Source of the DNA: Nonomuraea thailandensis
GTDB lineage: Bacteria > Actinomycetota > Actinomycetes > Streptosporangiales > Streptosporangiaceae
Direction: 5' to 3'
Assembly: GCF_024172165.1 (NCBI RefSeq)
Contig: NZ_JAMZEB010000002.1
Coordinates: 3,741,501 to 3,805,500, forward strand
Length of the DNA stretch: 64,000 bases
The notes under the pieces were generated by a model. It saw only the letters and a list, made by a program, of their open reading frames with translations, ran no database searches and was not told the origin of the DNA. Each line of letters begins with the position of its first letter. Position 1 is the first letter of the stretch. Below, piece by piece: positions 15,649 to 23,682 of this stretch. The position numbers and the translations under genes were made by a program.

Positions 15649-17340
15649 TCACCCGATGGCGGCGGCGACCTCACCGGGATGGGTGAGCTGCGGATAGTGC
15701 CCGGCCCCCGCGATCGTGGTCACCGGCCGGTCCACCGCCACGGTCAGCGGATCCGCCGACCCCGTGACGATCTCCACGGGCACGCGCACCCGGTCCAGGA
15801 GCCGCCGCAACTCGTCGCGTGCGGCATGCGCGGCCCGCAGCGCCACCACCACCCGGCGGGCCTGGCCGGGGCGGGCCAGGCCGGCCGCGGCGGCGGTGAC
15901 GGCCGGCCCTTCGGGCACGCCCAGCACGGCGGCCAGCCGGGCGGCGGACATCCGCCGCAGCAGGAGCGCCGCGAGTGGCGTGCGCGCCGGCCAGGACGAG
16001 GGCGCCTGCAGGAACGCCGGGGCGACCAGCACCAGCCGGGAGATCCGCTCCGGGTGCGCCGCCGCGTAGCGCAGGGCCGGGACACAGGCCGCCGAGTGCG
16101 CCACGAGCACCGGCCGGGCCCCGGCCAGGAGCTCGGCGAGCCATTCCGCGGCCGGCCCGCGGGCGGGGCCCGACCTGCCCAGCCCGGGCAGATCGGCCGC
16201 CAGCACGGGCCCGTCGAGCCGGTCGGCGACCTCCCGCCACGAGCCGGAGTCCAGCGGCAGCCCGTGCAGCAGCACGTGACCTGGCCGTTCGCGCTCGCCG
16301 CTGATCCACGTCGCGGTGCCTGCCACCTGCTGGTAGCCGTACGGGCCGCGCGGCGTACCGGCCGCGCCGAAGCGGGCCGCCACCAGGTCGTCGGCCCAGG
16401 CCCTGAGCGCCGCCCCGGTCGGCGGCATGCGCAGCCCCGCCCGTTCGGCGAAGGTCCGGGCGGACGCGGTGTCGTACCGGTCGGTGGACAGGAACGAAAA
16501 CGTCTCGGGATCGGCGCCGGTCAGGGCGCGGGGGAGCAGCCGCAGCAACCCGACCGGGACCGCGTGCCGCGGCGCCCGCACCCCCATGTGCGCGGCGAGC
16601 AGCCCGATGAGCTCCGGCAGGACCGGCGTGCGGTCGTCCAGGATCCAGTACGCCTCGCCCCGGCCCCGGTCGTCCTCCGGCAGCTCGGCCAGGAAGGCCG
16701 CGAGATAGGCGGCGTCCACCACCGGCACGAACACCTCGCGGCCACCGGGCAGGGCGGGCAGCCGGCCGTGCCACAGGTCGGACACCATGGACGCCAGGCC
16801 GACGAACTGGCCGGGGCCGATCACGCTGGCGGGATTGGCGATGCTCAGCGGGACGTCCCGCTCGCGGGCGCGTGCCCGCACGGCCGCGTCCGCCTCCACC
16901 TTGGACGCCTCGTACGCGCCCAGCCGCCGGTAGTCGGGCGGCTCCCCGGCCCCGCTCACCCGGTAACCGCTGACGTGCACCACGCGGCGGAGCCCGGGCC
17001 TGGTCGCGGCCCAGTCGAGCACGTGCACCGCTCCGGTGACGTTGGTGGCGCGCGCCTCCTCGGCCGTGAGCCCGAAGGCGTACCGGCCGGCGCAGTTGTA
17101 GACGTCGCGGACCGCCGTCAGATCGCCCGGCGGCAGGCCGAGGTCGGGCCGGGCGATGTCGGCCCGGACGAGGGCCAGCCCGTCCAGCGGAACGTCCCGG
17201 CTCGTCAGCCAGGAGGTGAGAGCGCCACCGTCTGGCTGACGGGCCGCGGCGGCGACGGTGCGACCGCGGCGCAGGAGCTCCGCGACGAGGAAACGCCCGA
17301 TGAGGCCGGACGCGCCGAAGACGACTGAATCGGGTTGCAC
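15649..17340 (-). CDS. Two-domain fusion: SDR/epimerase-type reductase plus alpha/beta hydrolase
   Basis: A 563-residue protein joining two enzymes. Residues 1 to about 340 form an extended SDR (VVFGASGLIGRFLVAELLRRG; catalytic Ser in VHVSGYRV and YEASK). From about 350, GYQQVAGTATWISGERERPGHVLLHGLPLDSGSW starts an alpha/beta hydrolase with nucleophile Ser in VAHSAACVPAL, acid in GSADPLT and His in GAGHYPQL. The elbow has Ala where Gly is usual. The GTG start has AGGGAG upstream. The promoter carries the TetR-type operator at 17351. A coupled reduction/hydrolysis of one substrate, perhaps an ester or lactone, is an inference. Confidence 0.85.
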   Translation of the reverse strand: MQPDSVVFGASGLIGRFLVAELLRRGRTVAAAARQPDGGALTSWLTSRDVPLDGLALVRADIARPDLGLPPGDLTAVRDVYNCAGRYAFGLTAEEARATNVTGAVHVLDWAATRPGLRRVVHVSGYRVSGAGEPPDYRRLGAYEASKVEADAAVRARARERDVPLSIANPASVIGPGQFVGLASMVSDLWHGRLPALPGGREVFVPVVDAAYLAAFLAELPEDDRGRGEAYWILDDRTPVLPELIGLLAAHMGVRAPRHAVPVGLLRLLPRALTGADPETFSFLSTDRYDTASARTFAERAGLRMPPTGAALRAWADDLVAARFGAAGTPRGPYGYQQVAGTATWISGERERPGHVLLHGLPLDSGSWREVADRLDGPVLAADLPGLGRSGPARGPAAEWLAELLAGARPVLVAHSAACVPALRYAAAHPERISRLVLVAPAFLQAPSSWPARTPLAALLLRRMSAARLAAVLGVPEGPAVTAAAAGLARPGQARRVVVALRAAHAARDELRRLLDRVRVPVEIVTGSADPLTVAVDRPVTTIAGAGHYPQLTHPGEVAAAIG

Positions 17341-17350
17341 GAGTCTCCCT

Positions 17351-17364
17351 ATAGACCGATCTAC
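17351..17364. promoter_or_regulatory. TetR operator, copy 1 (ATAGACCGATCTAC)
   Basis: ATAGACCGATCTAC followed by nTATTTT, lying 10 bp upstream of the GTG start of the SDR-hydrolase fusion. The identical 14-mer recurs at 18012-18025 between the TetR gene and the gene at 18055. TAGAnnnnTCTA cores are typical TetR operators. The fusion gene therefore belongs to the regulon of the TetR protein at 17434-18000. Confidence 0.7.
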
Positions 17365-17433
17365 ATATTTTTTAGGCATGCGATGACGAATTCGCGACCG
17401 GCGCCGCATGCGGAGACGGGCCCGCGACCGGCG

Positions 17434-18000
17434 TCAGCCGCCGAGCAGGACCGCGACGCTCCTGGCCGCCCGGTCGAGCGGGACCCGGCTGCGCCGCGCC
17501 CTCGCCAGCAGCAGCGCCCCCTCGACCAGGGCCAGCACGCTCGTGGCGACGTCGTCGGCGTCGGGGTGCCCGTCGGCGATCAGCCGCTCCCGCAGCACGC
17601 CCTCCCACGCGTCGTACACCTCGGCGCAGACCTGCTGCAGCACATCATCGGCCGCCGCCATCTCCAGGGCGACGGTGGCCACCGGGCAGCCCTTGCGCCA
17701 GGCCGAGCCCTCCAGCCGGTCGCCGAGCAGCTTGAGCACCCCGGCCACCAGGGCAGGCGCGTCCGGCGCCGACTCGGCGAGATCACGCATCATCTGGCCG
17801 AGCTCGCGCCCCGCCCGCCGCAGCGCCTCGGCGACGAGTTGATCCTTGCCGCCGGGGAAGTGGAAGTAGAGCGAGCCCCTGGGCATCCCGCTGGCCGCGA
17901 TCACCTGGTTGAGCCCGGCGCCGAAATATCCGCCGGCCTCGATCAGGCCCTGCGTGGCGTCGAGCAGCCGCCCGCGCGTCTCGTCCCCTTTACGCCCCAT
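17434..18000 (-). CDS. TetR-family regulator (YxaF/LmrA type)
   Basis: The 188-residue protein has an N-terminal helix-turn-helix ending in ASGMPRGSLYFHFPGGKDQLVAEAL, and a C-terminal domain with WRKGCPVATVALEMA, the hallmark of the YxaF/LmrA subgroup that represses quercetin-type dioxygenases and drug pumps. It is transcribed divergently from 18055 and in the same direction as the SDR-hydrolase fusion downstream. Its operator appears at both neighbouring promoters, so it should be an autoregulated repressor of a three-gene regulon released by an aromatic or hydrophobic ligand. Confidence 0.9.
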   Translation of the reverse strand: MGRKGDETRGRLLDATQGLIEAGGYFGAGLNQVIAASGMPRGSLYFHFPGGKDQLVAEALRRAGRELGQMMRDLAESAPDAPALVAGVLKLLGDRLEGSAWRKGCPVATVALEMAAADDVLQQVCAEVYDAWEGVLRERLIADGHPDADDVATSVLALVEGALLLARARRSRVPLDRAARSVAVLLGG

Positions 18001-18011
18001 GCTCGGAAAAA

Positions 18012-18025
18012 ATAGACCGATCTAC
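18012..18025. promoter_or_regulatory. TetR operator, copy 2 (ATAGACCGATCTAC)
   Basis: Second exact copy of the 14-mer found at 17351, again followed by nTATTTT; flanking AAAATAG and CTATTTT extend the symmetry. It lies between the divergent TetR gene (starts at 18000) and the gene at 18055, so one site can control both promoters. Confidence 0.72.
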
Positions 18026-18054
18026 CTATTTTCGCAACCTGGCAGGAGGTCGCC

Positions 18055-18717
18055 ATGCCGAAGGGCATTGCGCCGATCAGCTTCACCACCCCGTCGCCCC
18101 GCGGGTACCTGTACGCCGGCGCGAGCGTCGATCCGCCCGGCCGCGCCCCCTTCGTCCGCGGGAGCGCACGCCGCCAGCAGGTGCTCGCCCAGTGGCGGGC
18201 CCTGGCCCGGGAGCTGACCGAGCTGGACGAGGTGGCCGCCGCCACCGTCTACGAGTCCGTGCTCATCCCGCCCATCGAGGGCGGCCCGCGCCACGACGTG
18301 CTCATGCTCGTCCAGACCACCTCCCCGGACGGGCTCGCGGCGGTGCCCGTCGAGAAGCTGCGGGCCGACCTGGTCATGCCGGCCCGCAACATCAGGCGCG
18401 TCGGCGACACCGACGCCACGACGCGGGGCACGTTCCTGTTCAACCACTTCACCGCGCCGGACCCGGAGGCGGGGGTGGCGGCCTGGGACGAGCTGGCGGC
18501 CTGGTACACCGCCAAGACCATCGTGGACAACTCCACGCTGCTGCGGCCCGCCGGGCAGGGCGCCCCCTACGCGTTCGTCAACTACGTACGGCTGCCCGGC
18601 AGCGCCCCCGCCTTCCTGCTCAACCAGATGCTGCGGCCCAGCTTCCACCGCTTCGTCCGCTCCACCCTGAAGGCGAACGGCATGGTCGCCATGCCGATCC
18701 TGTGCCGCCCCGCCTGA
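18055..18717 (+). CDS. Conserved hypothetical protein in a TetR regulon
   Basis: A 220-residue soluble protein that I do not recognise. It contains GYLYAGASVDPPGRAPFVRG, a central RHDVLMLVQTTSPDGLAAVPVEKL, and the polar segment TKTIVDNSTLLRP-like (written here as TAKTIVDNSTLLRP) before FVNYVRLPG. No signal peptide or membrane segment is present. Alternation of strands and helices suggests a ferredoxin-like alpha+beta barrel, but this is only a guess. GGAGGT lies 4 bp before the ATG. It shares the TetR operator at 18012 and is probably co-regulated with the SDR-hydrolase fusion. Confidence 0.7.
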   Translation: MPKGIAPISFTTPSPRGYLYAGASVDPPGRAPFVRGSARRQQVLAQWRALARELTELDEVAAATVYESVLIPPIEGGPRHDVLMLVQTTSPDGLAAVPVEKLRADLVMPARNIRRVGDTDATTRGTFLFNHFTAPDPEAGVAAWDELAAWYTAKTIVDNSTLLRPAGQGAPYAFVNYVRLPGSAPAFLLNQMLRPSFHRFVRSTLKANGMVAMPILCRPA

Positions 18718-18720
18718 CGG

Positions 18721-19302
18721 TCACGCCGGTGCGAGCCACTGGCGGGTGAGGTCGCGCACGGCCTCCAGCCAGCCCTGACGCTGCTCGCCGGCGGCGATCG
18801 CGTCCGCGGCGCCGTGCAGCACCGTGAACAGGATCGTGGCCGCGATGTGCGGGTCGACCTGGCGGAACGCGCCGTCGTCCATGCCGCGTCGCAGCGCCGT
18901 GGCGATCGCGCCGACGACGTCGAGCCGCCCGCCGTCCGCGGACTCGGGCGCGGAGTGGAAGACGGCGGCGTGCAGCCCGCCCGGCCGGGAGATGTCCTCG
19001 ATGGCCGCGGCGCACTCGGTGTCGAGGGTGGCCCACCAGTCGATCGGCTCGGCGGACTCGGCGAGGCGGTGGAAACGCTCCACGTAGTCGCGCAGCACGT
19101 GGTCGCGCACCGCGGCGAGCATGTCCTCCCAGGAGGAGAAGTAGACGTAGAAGGTGCCCTTGGCGGCGTCGGCCTCGGCGGTGACGGCCTGGACCCAGTT
19201 GCTCACCTCCTTGCCGGAGCGCAGGAGCCGGATGGCGGCGTCGATGAGTTCGCCGCGCCTGGCCTCGGGAGAGAGGCGACGGCGGCTCCTGGAGGTGACC
19301 AC
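18721..19302 (-). CDS. TetR-family regulator downstream of a P450
   Basis: A 193-residue TetR protein with a standard N-terminal helix-turn-helix (RRGELIDAAIRLL, then ADAAKGTFYVYFSSWEDMLAAV) and a diverse C-terminal ligand domain. Gene order and a 9-bp gap show it is co-transcribed with the upstream P450. It is therefore the likely reader of the double TGACCTsAGGTCA operator at 20588-20620, giving autoregulation of the P450-TetR operon. The start is GTG at 19302. Confidence 0.88.
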   Translation of the reverse strand: MVTSRSRRRLSPEARRGELIDAAIRLLRSGKEVSNWVQAVTAEADAAKGTFYVYFSSWEDMLAAVRDHVLRDYVERFHRLAESAEPIDWWATLDTECAAAIEDISRPGGLHAAVFHSAPESADGGRLDVVGAIATALRRGMDDGAFRQVDPHIAATILFTVLHGAADAIAAGEQRQGWLEAVRDLTRQWLAPA

Positions 19303-19311
19303 CGCACCAGG

Positions 19312-20562
19312 CTAGCGACCGCGCGCGCCGTGCCCAACCAGCAGCTCGCTGACGCCGCGGAGGTTGATGTGCTCCCGGTACGGCGGCGGGTCGGCGACGA
19401 GCCGGGGCTCCCGGACGCGCCGGGCGAACGCGGCCAGCGCCACCCGCCCTTCGAGCCTGGCCAGCGGCGCGCCGAGGCAGAAGTGCGCGCCCGCGCTGAA
19501 GCCCAGATGCCGCACCTGCTCGCGGCCCGGGTCGAACCGGTCGGGGTCCCGGTTCGCCTCCGGGTCACGGTGGGCCGCGGCCAGCAGGAGGATGAGCAGG
19601 CCGCCCGCGGGCGCCTTCGCGTTCCCGACGTGCAGGTCCTCGCGCGCGACCCGGGCGGTGAGCTGCACGGGCGGATCGTAGCGCAGGATCTCCTCGACGA
19701 CCGCGGGCGCCCTGCCGGGATCGGCCCGGAGGGCGGCCAGGTGGCCGGGGTGGCGCAGCAGGGCGAGCACGCCGTTGGCGATCAGGTTGACCGTCGTCTC
19801 GTGCCCCGCCACCAGTAACAGCACGATCGTGGAGACCAGCTCGTCGTGACCGAGCACGTCGCCGCCGTCCTCCGCGGCGAGCAGCTCGGAGATCAGGTCG
19901 TCGCGGCGCGGGCTCCTGCGCCGGTCGGCGACGAGCTCGTTGACGTAGCGGTGCAGCTCGACCATGCCGCCGGCCCACTGCTTCCCGTCGTCGCCCGGGC
20001 CGGAGAAGCCGTCGAGCTGCCGGGTGAGCTGGGCGGACCAGCCGTGGAACAGCCGCTCGTCCGCTGCGGGGACGCCGAGCAGGTGGCAGATGACCGTCAC
20101 GGGCAGCGAGTAGGCGAGCCCGGACACCACGTCGAACGTGTCCCGCTCGCACGCCTGGTCGAGCAGGTCGTCGACCAGCCGCGCCGCGTACGGCTCGAGA
20201 CGGGCGATCGTACGGGCGGTGAACGCCCTGCTGACCAGGCGCCGCAGCCGGGTGTGGTCGGGCGGGTCCATGGACAGGAACCACGGCTGCCGCACCGAGG
20301 ACGGCGCGTCAGGGGGATACGGATCGGCCTCGCGGGCGGCGTCGAAGTGACGCCGGCGCTCGGCGCTGAGCCGCGGGTCGCGCAGCAGCGTCTCGCAGTC
20401 GTGGTAACCCGTCACCACCAGCGCGGAGATCTCGTCGATCCAGACGGGGCCGAGGGCCCGGAATCCGGCGTAGAGCGGGTACGGGTCGGCTCTCGACGCG
20501 GGGTCGAGAAGCTTGCCGACCAGGTCGAGGCCGGAGGTTTCGCTGTTCATCACCAGGGACAT
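19312..20562 (-). CDS. Cytochrome P450 (CYP107-like)
   Basis: The 416-residue P450 shows the I-helix oxygen-binding motif LLLVAGHETTVNLI, the ExxR motif in VEEILRYDPPVQLTARVA, and the haem-binding loop GFSAGAHFCLGAPLARLE with its Cys ligand. Bacterial class I enzymes of this kind accept electrons from a ferredoxin; none is encoded nearby. ATG at 20562 is preferred because AAGGAG lies 6 bp upstream; a GTG two codons earlier has no room for a binding site. Expression is probably controlled by the downstream TetR regulator via the operator at 20588-20620. Substrate unknown. Confidence 0.9.
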   Translation of the reverse strand: MSLVMNSETSGLDLVGKLLDPASRADPYPLYAGFRALGPVWIDEISALVVTGYHDCETLLRDPRLSAERRRHFDAAREADPYPPDAPSSVRQPWFLSMDPPDHTRLRRLVSRAFTARTIARLEPYAARLVDDLLDQACERDTFDVVSGLAYSLPVTVICHLLGVPAADERLFHGWSAQLTRQLDGFSGPGDDGKQWAGGMVELHRYVNELVADRRRSPRRDDLISELLAAEDGGDVLGHDELVSTIVLLLVAGHETTVNLIANGVLALLRHPGHLAALRADPGRAPAVVEEILRYDPPVQLTARVAREDLHVGNAKAPAGGLLILLLAAAHRDPEANRDPDRFDPGREQVRHLGFSAGAHFCLGAPLARLEGRVALAAFARRVREPRLVADPPPYREHINLRGVSELLVGHGARGR

Positions 20563-20587
20563 CCGCACTCCTTGGACATGAGCTTGT

Positions 20588-20620
20588 TGACCTGAGGTCA
20601 GTATTAGTGACCTCAGGTCA
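20588..20620. promoter_or_regulatory. Double TetR operator TGACCTsAGGTCA
   Basis: Two 13-bp palindromes, TGACCTGAGGTCA (20588-20600) and TGACCTCAGGTCA (20608-20620), are spaced 20 bp centre to centre, about two helical turns. With one flanking base each side they also form a larger inverted repeat with 14-bp arms. They lie 26 bp upstream of the P450 start and could also affect the rightward aldo/keto reductase promoter. Confidence 0.7.
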
Positions 20621-20662
20621 ATACGTCAACCGTCCAGAACTGGTAGCGTTAGGGCCATCGCA

Positions 20663-20707
20663 GAGCCTTCTCGGCCGGATCCTCATCCGCCCCGGGGAGG
20701 CTTTTTT
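20663..20707 (+). terminator. Hairpin plus T-run in the leader of the aldo/keto reductase gene
   Basis: AGCCTTCTCGG (from about 20664) pairs imperfectly with CCGGGGAGGCT, which is followed at once by six T residues (20702-20707). This has the form of an intrinsic terminator or attenuator, ending 52 bp before the ATG at 20760. Clean intrinsic terminators with a T-run are uncommon in this window. It may end transcripts entering from the divergent region or regulate the gene by attenuation. Confidence 0.5.
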
Positions 20708-20759
20708 CATGCCCGGACAACCGTGGCACTTCCCTCCCACACTGCCGTGAGGATCCGTC

Positions 20760-21647
20760 ATGACTGCACCTTCGAACACCGCGGGCACCTGGAAGCTGGG
20801 CGACCTGACCGTCAACAGGATCGGGCTCGGCGCCATGAGGCTGACGGGACGCACCGCCTTCGGCTCCGGCGCGAGCGCCGACCGGGAACGCTCGATCAGC
20901 GTCCTGCGTCGCGCGGTGGAGCTCGGGGTCGACCACATCGACACCGCCGCGTTCTACTTCTCGCCACGCCTGTCGGCCAACGAGCTGATCAACCGGGCCC
21001 TGGCGCCGTACCCGGACGACCTCGTCATCGCCACGAAGGTCTGGCCGGGCCGCACCCCGTCGGGGGAGTGGTGGTGGGCCACCCCCGAGCAGCTCCGCGG
21101 CCAGGTGGAGGAGAACCTGCGCCAGCTCGGCCGCGACCATCTCGAAGTCGTGAACCTGCGGGTACCGCCCAGCGGCACCGCCGGCTCGATCGCCGACCAC
21201 TTCGGCGCACTGGCCGGCCTGCGTGACGCTGGGCTCATCCGGCACCTGGGGGTCTCCAACGTCACGCCCGCCCAGCTCGCCGAGGCTCAGGCCATCGCGC
21301 CGGTGGTGTGCGTGCAGAACCCCTTCGGCGTCGGCGCGACGGCCGGACAGGGCGAGCTGCTGCGTGGCTGCGGCGAGCAGGGCATCGCCTTCGTGCCGTT
21401 CTTCGCGATCGCCGGCGCGGGGCGTGAGGCCGGTGCGGGCGGCGGCGAGCACGAGACCGTCCTCGCCGTCGCCCGCGCCCATGGGGCCACGCCCGCCCAG
21501 GTCCGGCTGGCCTGGACGTTGCGGCAGGGGGCGCACGTGCTGGCCATCCCGGGCACCGGCGACCCCGGCCACCTCGCGGAGAACATGGCCGCGGGCACGC
21601 TGGCGCTCTCGGACGACGAGCTGGACCGCCTCCGATCCATCGGCTGA
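20760..21647 (+). CDS. Aldo/keto reductase lacking the usual catalytic His
   Basis: A 295-residue (beta/alpha)8 aldo/keto reductase. The N-terminus reads LTVNRIGLGAMRLTG, with catalytic Asp and Tyr in HIDTAAFYFSP and Lys in VIATKVWPGR. The fourth residue, normally His in LVHLR, is Asn in LEVVNLRVPP, as in some pyridoxal-reductase-like family members. NADPH-binding IPGTGDPGHLAENMAA lies near the end. GAGGA precedes the ATG. It is preceded by the attenuator-like hairpin. Substrate unknown; the Asn suggests it belongs to the PdxI/YdbC-like branch. Confidence 0.85.
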   Translation: MTAPSNTAGTWKLGDLTVNRIGLGAMRLTGRTAFGSGASADRERSISVLRRAVELGVDHIDTAAFYFSPRLSANELINRALAPYPDDLVIATKVWPGRTPSGEWWWATPEQLRGQVEENLRQLGRDHLEVVNLRVPPSGTAGSIADHFGALAGLRDAGLIRHLGVSNVTPAQLAEAQAIAPVVCVQNPFGVGATAGQGELLRGCGEQGIAFVPFFAIAGAGREAGAGGGEHETVLAVARAHGATPAQVRLAWTLRQGAHVLAIPGTGDPGHLAENMAAGTLALSDDELDRLRSIG

Positions 21648-21663
21648 CCGGGCCCCGCGCGGT

Positions 21664-21742
21664 CACCCTCGCCATGTGGGCCACGCGGCCACCCTCGGCA
21701 TGTGGGCCATGCGGCCCACCCCCCGCTATGCAGGCCGCGCCG
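21664..21742. repeat. Tandem 26-bp repeat, about 2.5 copies
   Basis: Units of 26 bp start at 21664 and 21690, each containing CATGTGGGCCAyGCGGCC, followed by a degenerate partial copy from 21716. The repeat sits between the convergent aldo/keto reductase and MarR genes. No hairpin with a T-run is present, so it is not an obvious terminator. Confidence 0.6.
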
Positions 21743-21768
21743 TCCATCCCCCTGTGCGGGCTGCGGCC

Positions 21769-22269
21769 CTACTCCTGGGAGGTGTCACCGAGCGACTCGA
21801 GCAGGCCGCGCAGCAGGCCGGCGAGCTGGTCGCGCTCCCGCGGGCCCAGCTCGGCGAGCAGCCGGGCCTCGTTCTCCACATGCGGGCCGACCAGCTCGTC
21901 GATCTTGGCCAGCCCCTGCGCGGTCAGCCGGACGCGGATCGAGCGCCGGTCCTCCTCGTCGGGCAACCGTTCGACCAGCCCCTTGGCCGCGAGCCTGTCG
22001 ATCCGGTTGGTGATCGCCCCGGAGGTCACCATGGCGGCCCGGTTGAGACTCCCGGCCGTCAGCTCGTACGGGGAGCCGGACCGCCGCAAGGTGGCCAGCA
22101 CGTCGAACTCCCACCGCTCCAGCCCCTGCGCGGCGAAGAACTCCCTCAGCTCGCGATCCAGCACCCGCGACAACCTGCTGACCCGCCCGATGATCCCCAT
22201 GGGCCAGACGTCGACGTCGGGCCGCTCACGCTGCCACTGGCTCAGGATCAGGTCCACCGCGTCACCCAA
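21769..22269 (-). CDS. MarR-family regulator
   Basis: About 166 residues from a TTG at 22269, with the family's typical beginning AVDLILSQWQRERPDVDVWPMGIIGRVSRLSRVLDREL and the winged helix SLNRAAMVTSGAITNRIDRLAAKGLVERLPDEEDRRSIRVRLT. The TTG is chosen because AGGAGG lies 5 bp upstream and the length fits the family; an in-frame ATG at 22341 has no binding site. With the TTG start the leader contains a perfect 11-bp hairpin. It is divergent from an MFS pump, its probable target through the CTCAACGTTGAG sites. Confidence 0.82.
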   Translation of the reverse strand: MGDAVDLILSQWQRERPDVDVWPMGIIGRVSRLSRVLDRELREFFAAQGLERWEFDVLATLRRSGSPYELTAGSLNRAAMVTSGAITNRIDRLAAKGLVERLPDEEDRRSIRVRLTAQGLAKIDELVGPHVENEARLLAELGPRERDQLAGLLRGLLESLGDTSQE

Positions 22270-22283
22270 CAGGGCCTCCTTCC

Positions 22284-22310
22284 GCCTGCCCGGCGACCCG
22301 CCGGGCAGGC
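22284..22310 (-). promoter_or_regulatory. Perfect hairpin in the marR leader
   Basis: GCCTGCCCGGC (22284-22294) and its exact complement (22300-22310) flank a 5-nt loop. On the marR transcript the hairpin ends a few bases before the AGGAGG ribosome binding site. It could stabilise the mRNA or modulate translation. If translation instead starts at ATG 22341, the hairpin lies within the coding region. Confidence 0.4.
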
Positions 22311-22327
22311 TTCCCTCAACGCTAACT

Positions 22328-22389
22328 ATCTCAACGTTCATTTATTTGACGTTGAGCTTCCATCCATGGTGTTATCTCAACGTTGAGAT
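22328..22389. promoter_or_regulatory. MarR operators (CTCAACGTTGAG sites)
   Basis: ATCTCAACGTTGAGAT at 22374-22389 is a perfect 16-bp palindrome. A second site has half-sites CTCAACGTT (22330-22338) and GACGTTGAG (22348-22356) with a wider centre. Both lie between the divergent MarR and MFS genes. MarR dimers bind palindromes of this size, so these are probably its operators. Confidence 0.7.
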
Positions 22390-22467
22390 TATCAACGCGG
22401 AGAGACCGGGATCGCCCTCTCCGCGATCCCAGGCCTGTCATCCGCCTGAATCGATCAGAGGAATCAA

Positions 22468-23682
22468 GTGGCCACACACCATGGACACGCGCACTCGGCC
22501 CTGAGGGCATGGCTGGGTGTCGCCGCCATCACCGCCAGTTTGTTCGTCTTTCTCACGACCGAGCTCATGCCGGTCGGCCTGCTCACCCCCGTCAGTGCCA
22601 GCCTGCACATCACGGTCGGCGTCGCCGGGTTGATGGTCACCCTGTACGGCGTCTCGGCCGGCCTGGGCGTGCCCTTCATCGTGGCCTGGACCAGGCGCGT
22701 CAACCGGCGCGTGCTCCTGTCCACGCTGCTGGCCATCCTGACCGTGGGAAACTGTGTCACCGCCCTCGCGCCCAGCTATCCGCTGGTCCTGACGACCCGG
22801 CTCGTCATGGGGTTCGCCAGCGGCGTGTTCTGGGCGATCGGGGTCAGCATGGCGATGCGCCTGGTCCCCGAACGCCAGGCCAGCAGGGCGGCCGCGGTCG
22901 TGATGTCGGGTATCTCGATCGCCGCCGTCGTGGGCATCCCGCTGGGGACCGTGCTGGAGAGCCTCACCGACTGGCGGACCACGTTCCTCATCTGGAGCGG
23001 CCTCAGCGCGCTGGTGTTCCTGGCCGTGGCGATCATCGTGCCGTCGCTGCCGTCGGCGAACGCCGTCCCGGTCAGGGAGGTGTTCGCACTCCCGTTCAGG
23101 AACGTGCCGCTGCGCCTGGTGCTCGGCACGGTCGTGCTCTTCGTGCTCGGCCACTTCGGGGCGTACACCTTCGTACGGCCCTTCCTGGAGAGCAGCACCG
23201 GCGCCGCCCCCGCCTTCATCACGGTCGTGCTCATGATCTACGGCGTCGGCGGCGCCATCGGGAACTTCGTCGCCGGCTTCACGGTGAACACAAGCCTGCG
23301 GGGCAGCTTCATCGCCGGCTGCGCCGGGCTCGTGGTGTCGATGCTGCTGCTGCTCACGATCGGTCAGGGGCAGGCCGGGTCGATCGTCGCGCTGGTGCTC
23401 TGGGGGGTTTCCTTCGGGGTCGTGCAGTTGTGCCAGGTCAACATGACCCAGGCGGCCGCGCCCGACACCTTCGAAGCCGCCATGTCGCTCAACACCATGG
23501 CGTACAACACCTCCATCGCGCTCGGGGCGCTCTTCGGCGGGCTGTTCGCCGATCACCTGAGGGTCACGAGTGTGGTCTGGTTCGGGGTGGCGCTGACGGC
23601 GGCCTCGCTGCTCCTCACCCTCGGCACCGGCCGGCGGGCCCCGCGCACGGCCTCCGACGAGGAACTGGTCACCAGCCGGTGA
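22468..23682 (+). CDS. MFS transporter (Cml/AraJ-like drug efflux)
   Basis: The 404-residue protein has twelve hydrophobic segments and the sequence style of the chloramphenicol/arabinose efflux branch: FVFLTTELMPVGLLTPVSASL at helix 1 and SGVFWAIGVSMAMRLVP in the fourth region. It starts at GTG 22468, with AGAGGA 6 bp upstream. Divergence from the MarR regulator and the palindromes between them point to ligand-induced efflux. The export substrate is not predictable. Confidence 0.88.
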   Translation: MATHHGHAHSALRAWLGVAAITASLFVFLTTELMPVGLLTPVSASLHITVGVAGLMVTLYGVSAGLGVPFIVAWTRRVNRRVLLSTLLAILTVGNCVTALAPSYPLVLTTRLVMGFASGVFWAIGVSMAMRLVPERQASRAAAVVMSGISIAAVVGIPLGTVLESLTDWRTTFLIWSGLSALVFLAVAIIVPSLPSANAVPVREVFALPFRNVPLRLVLGTVVLFVLGHFGAYTFVRPFLESSTGAAPAFITVVLMIYGVGGAIGNFVAGFTVNTSLRGSFIAGCAGLVVSMLLLLTIGQGQAGSIVALVLWGVSFGVVQLCQVNMTQAAAPDTFEAAMSLNTMAYNTSIALGALFGGLFADHLRVTSVVWFGVALTAASLLLTLGTGRRAPRTASDEELVTSR

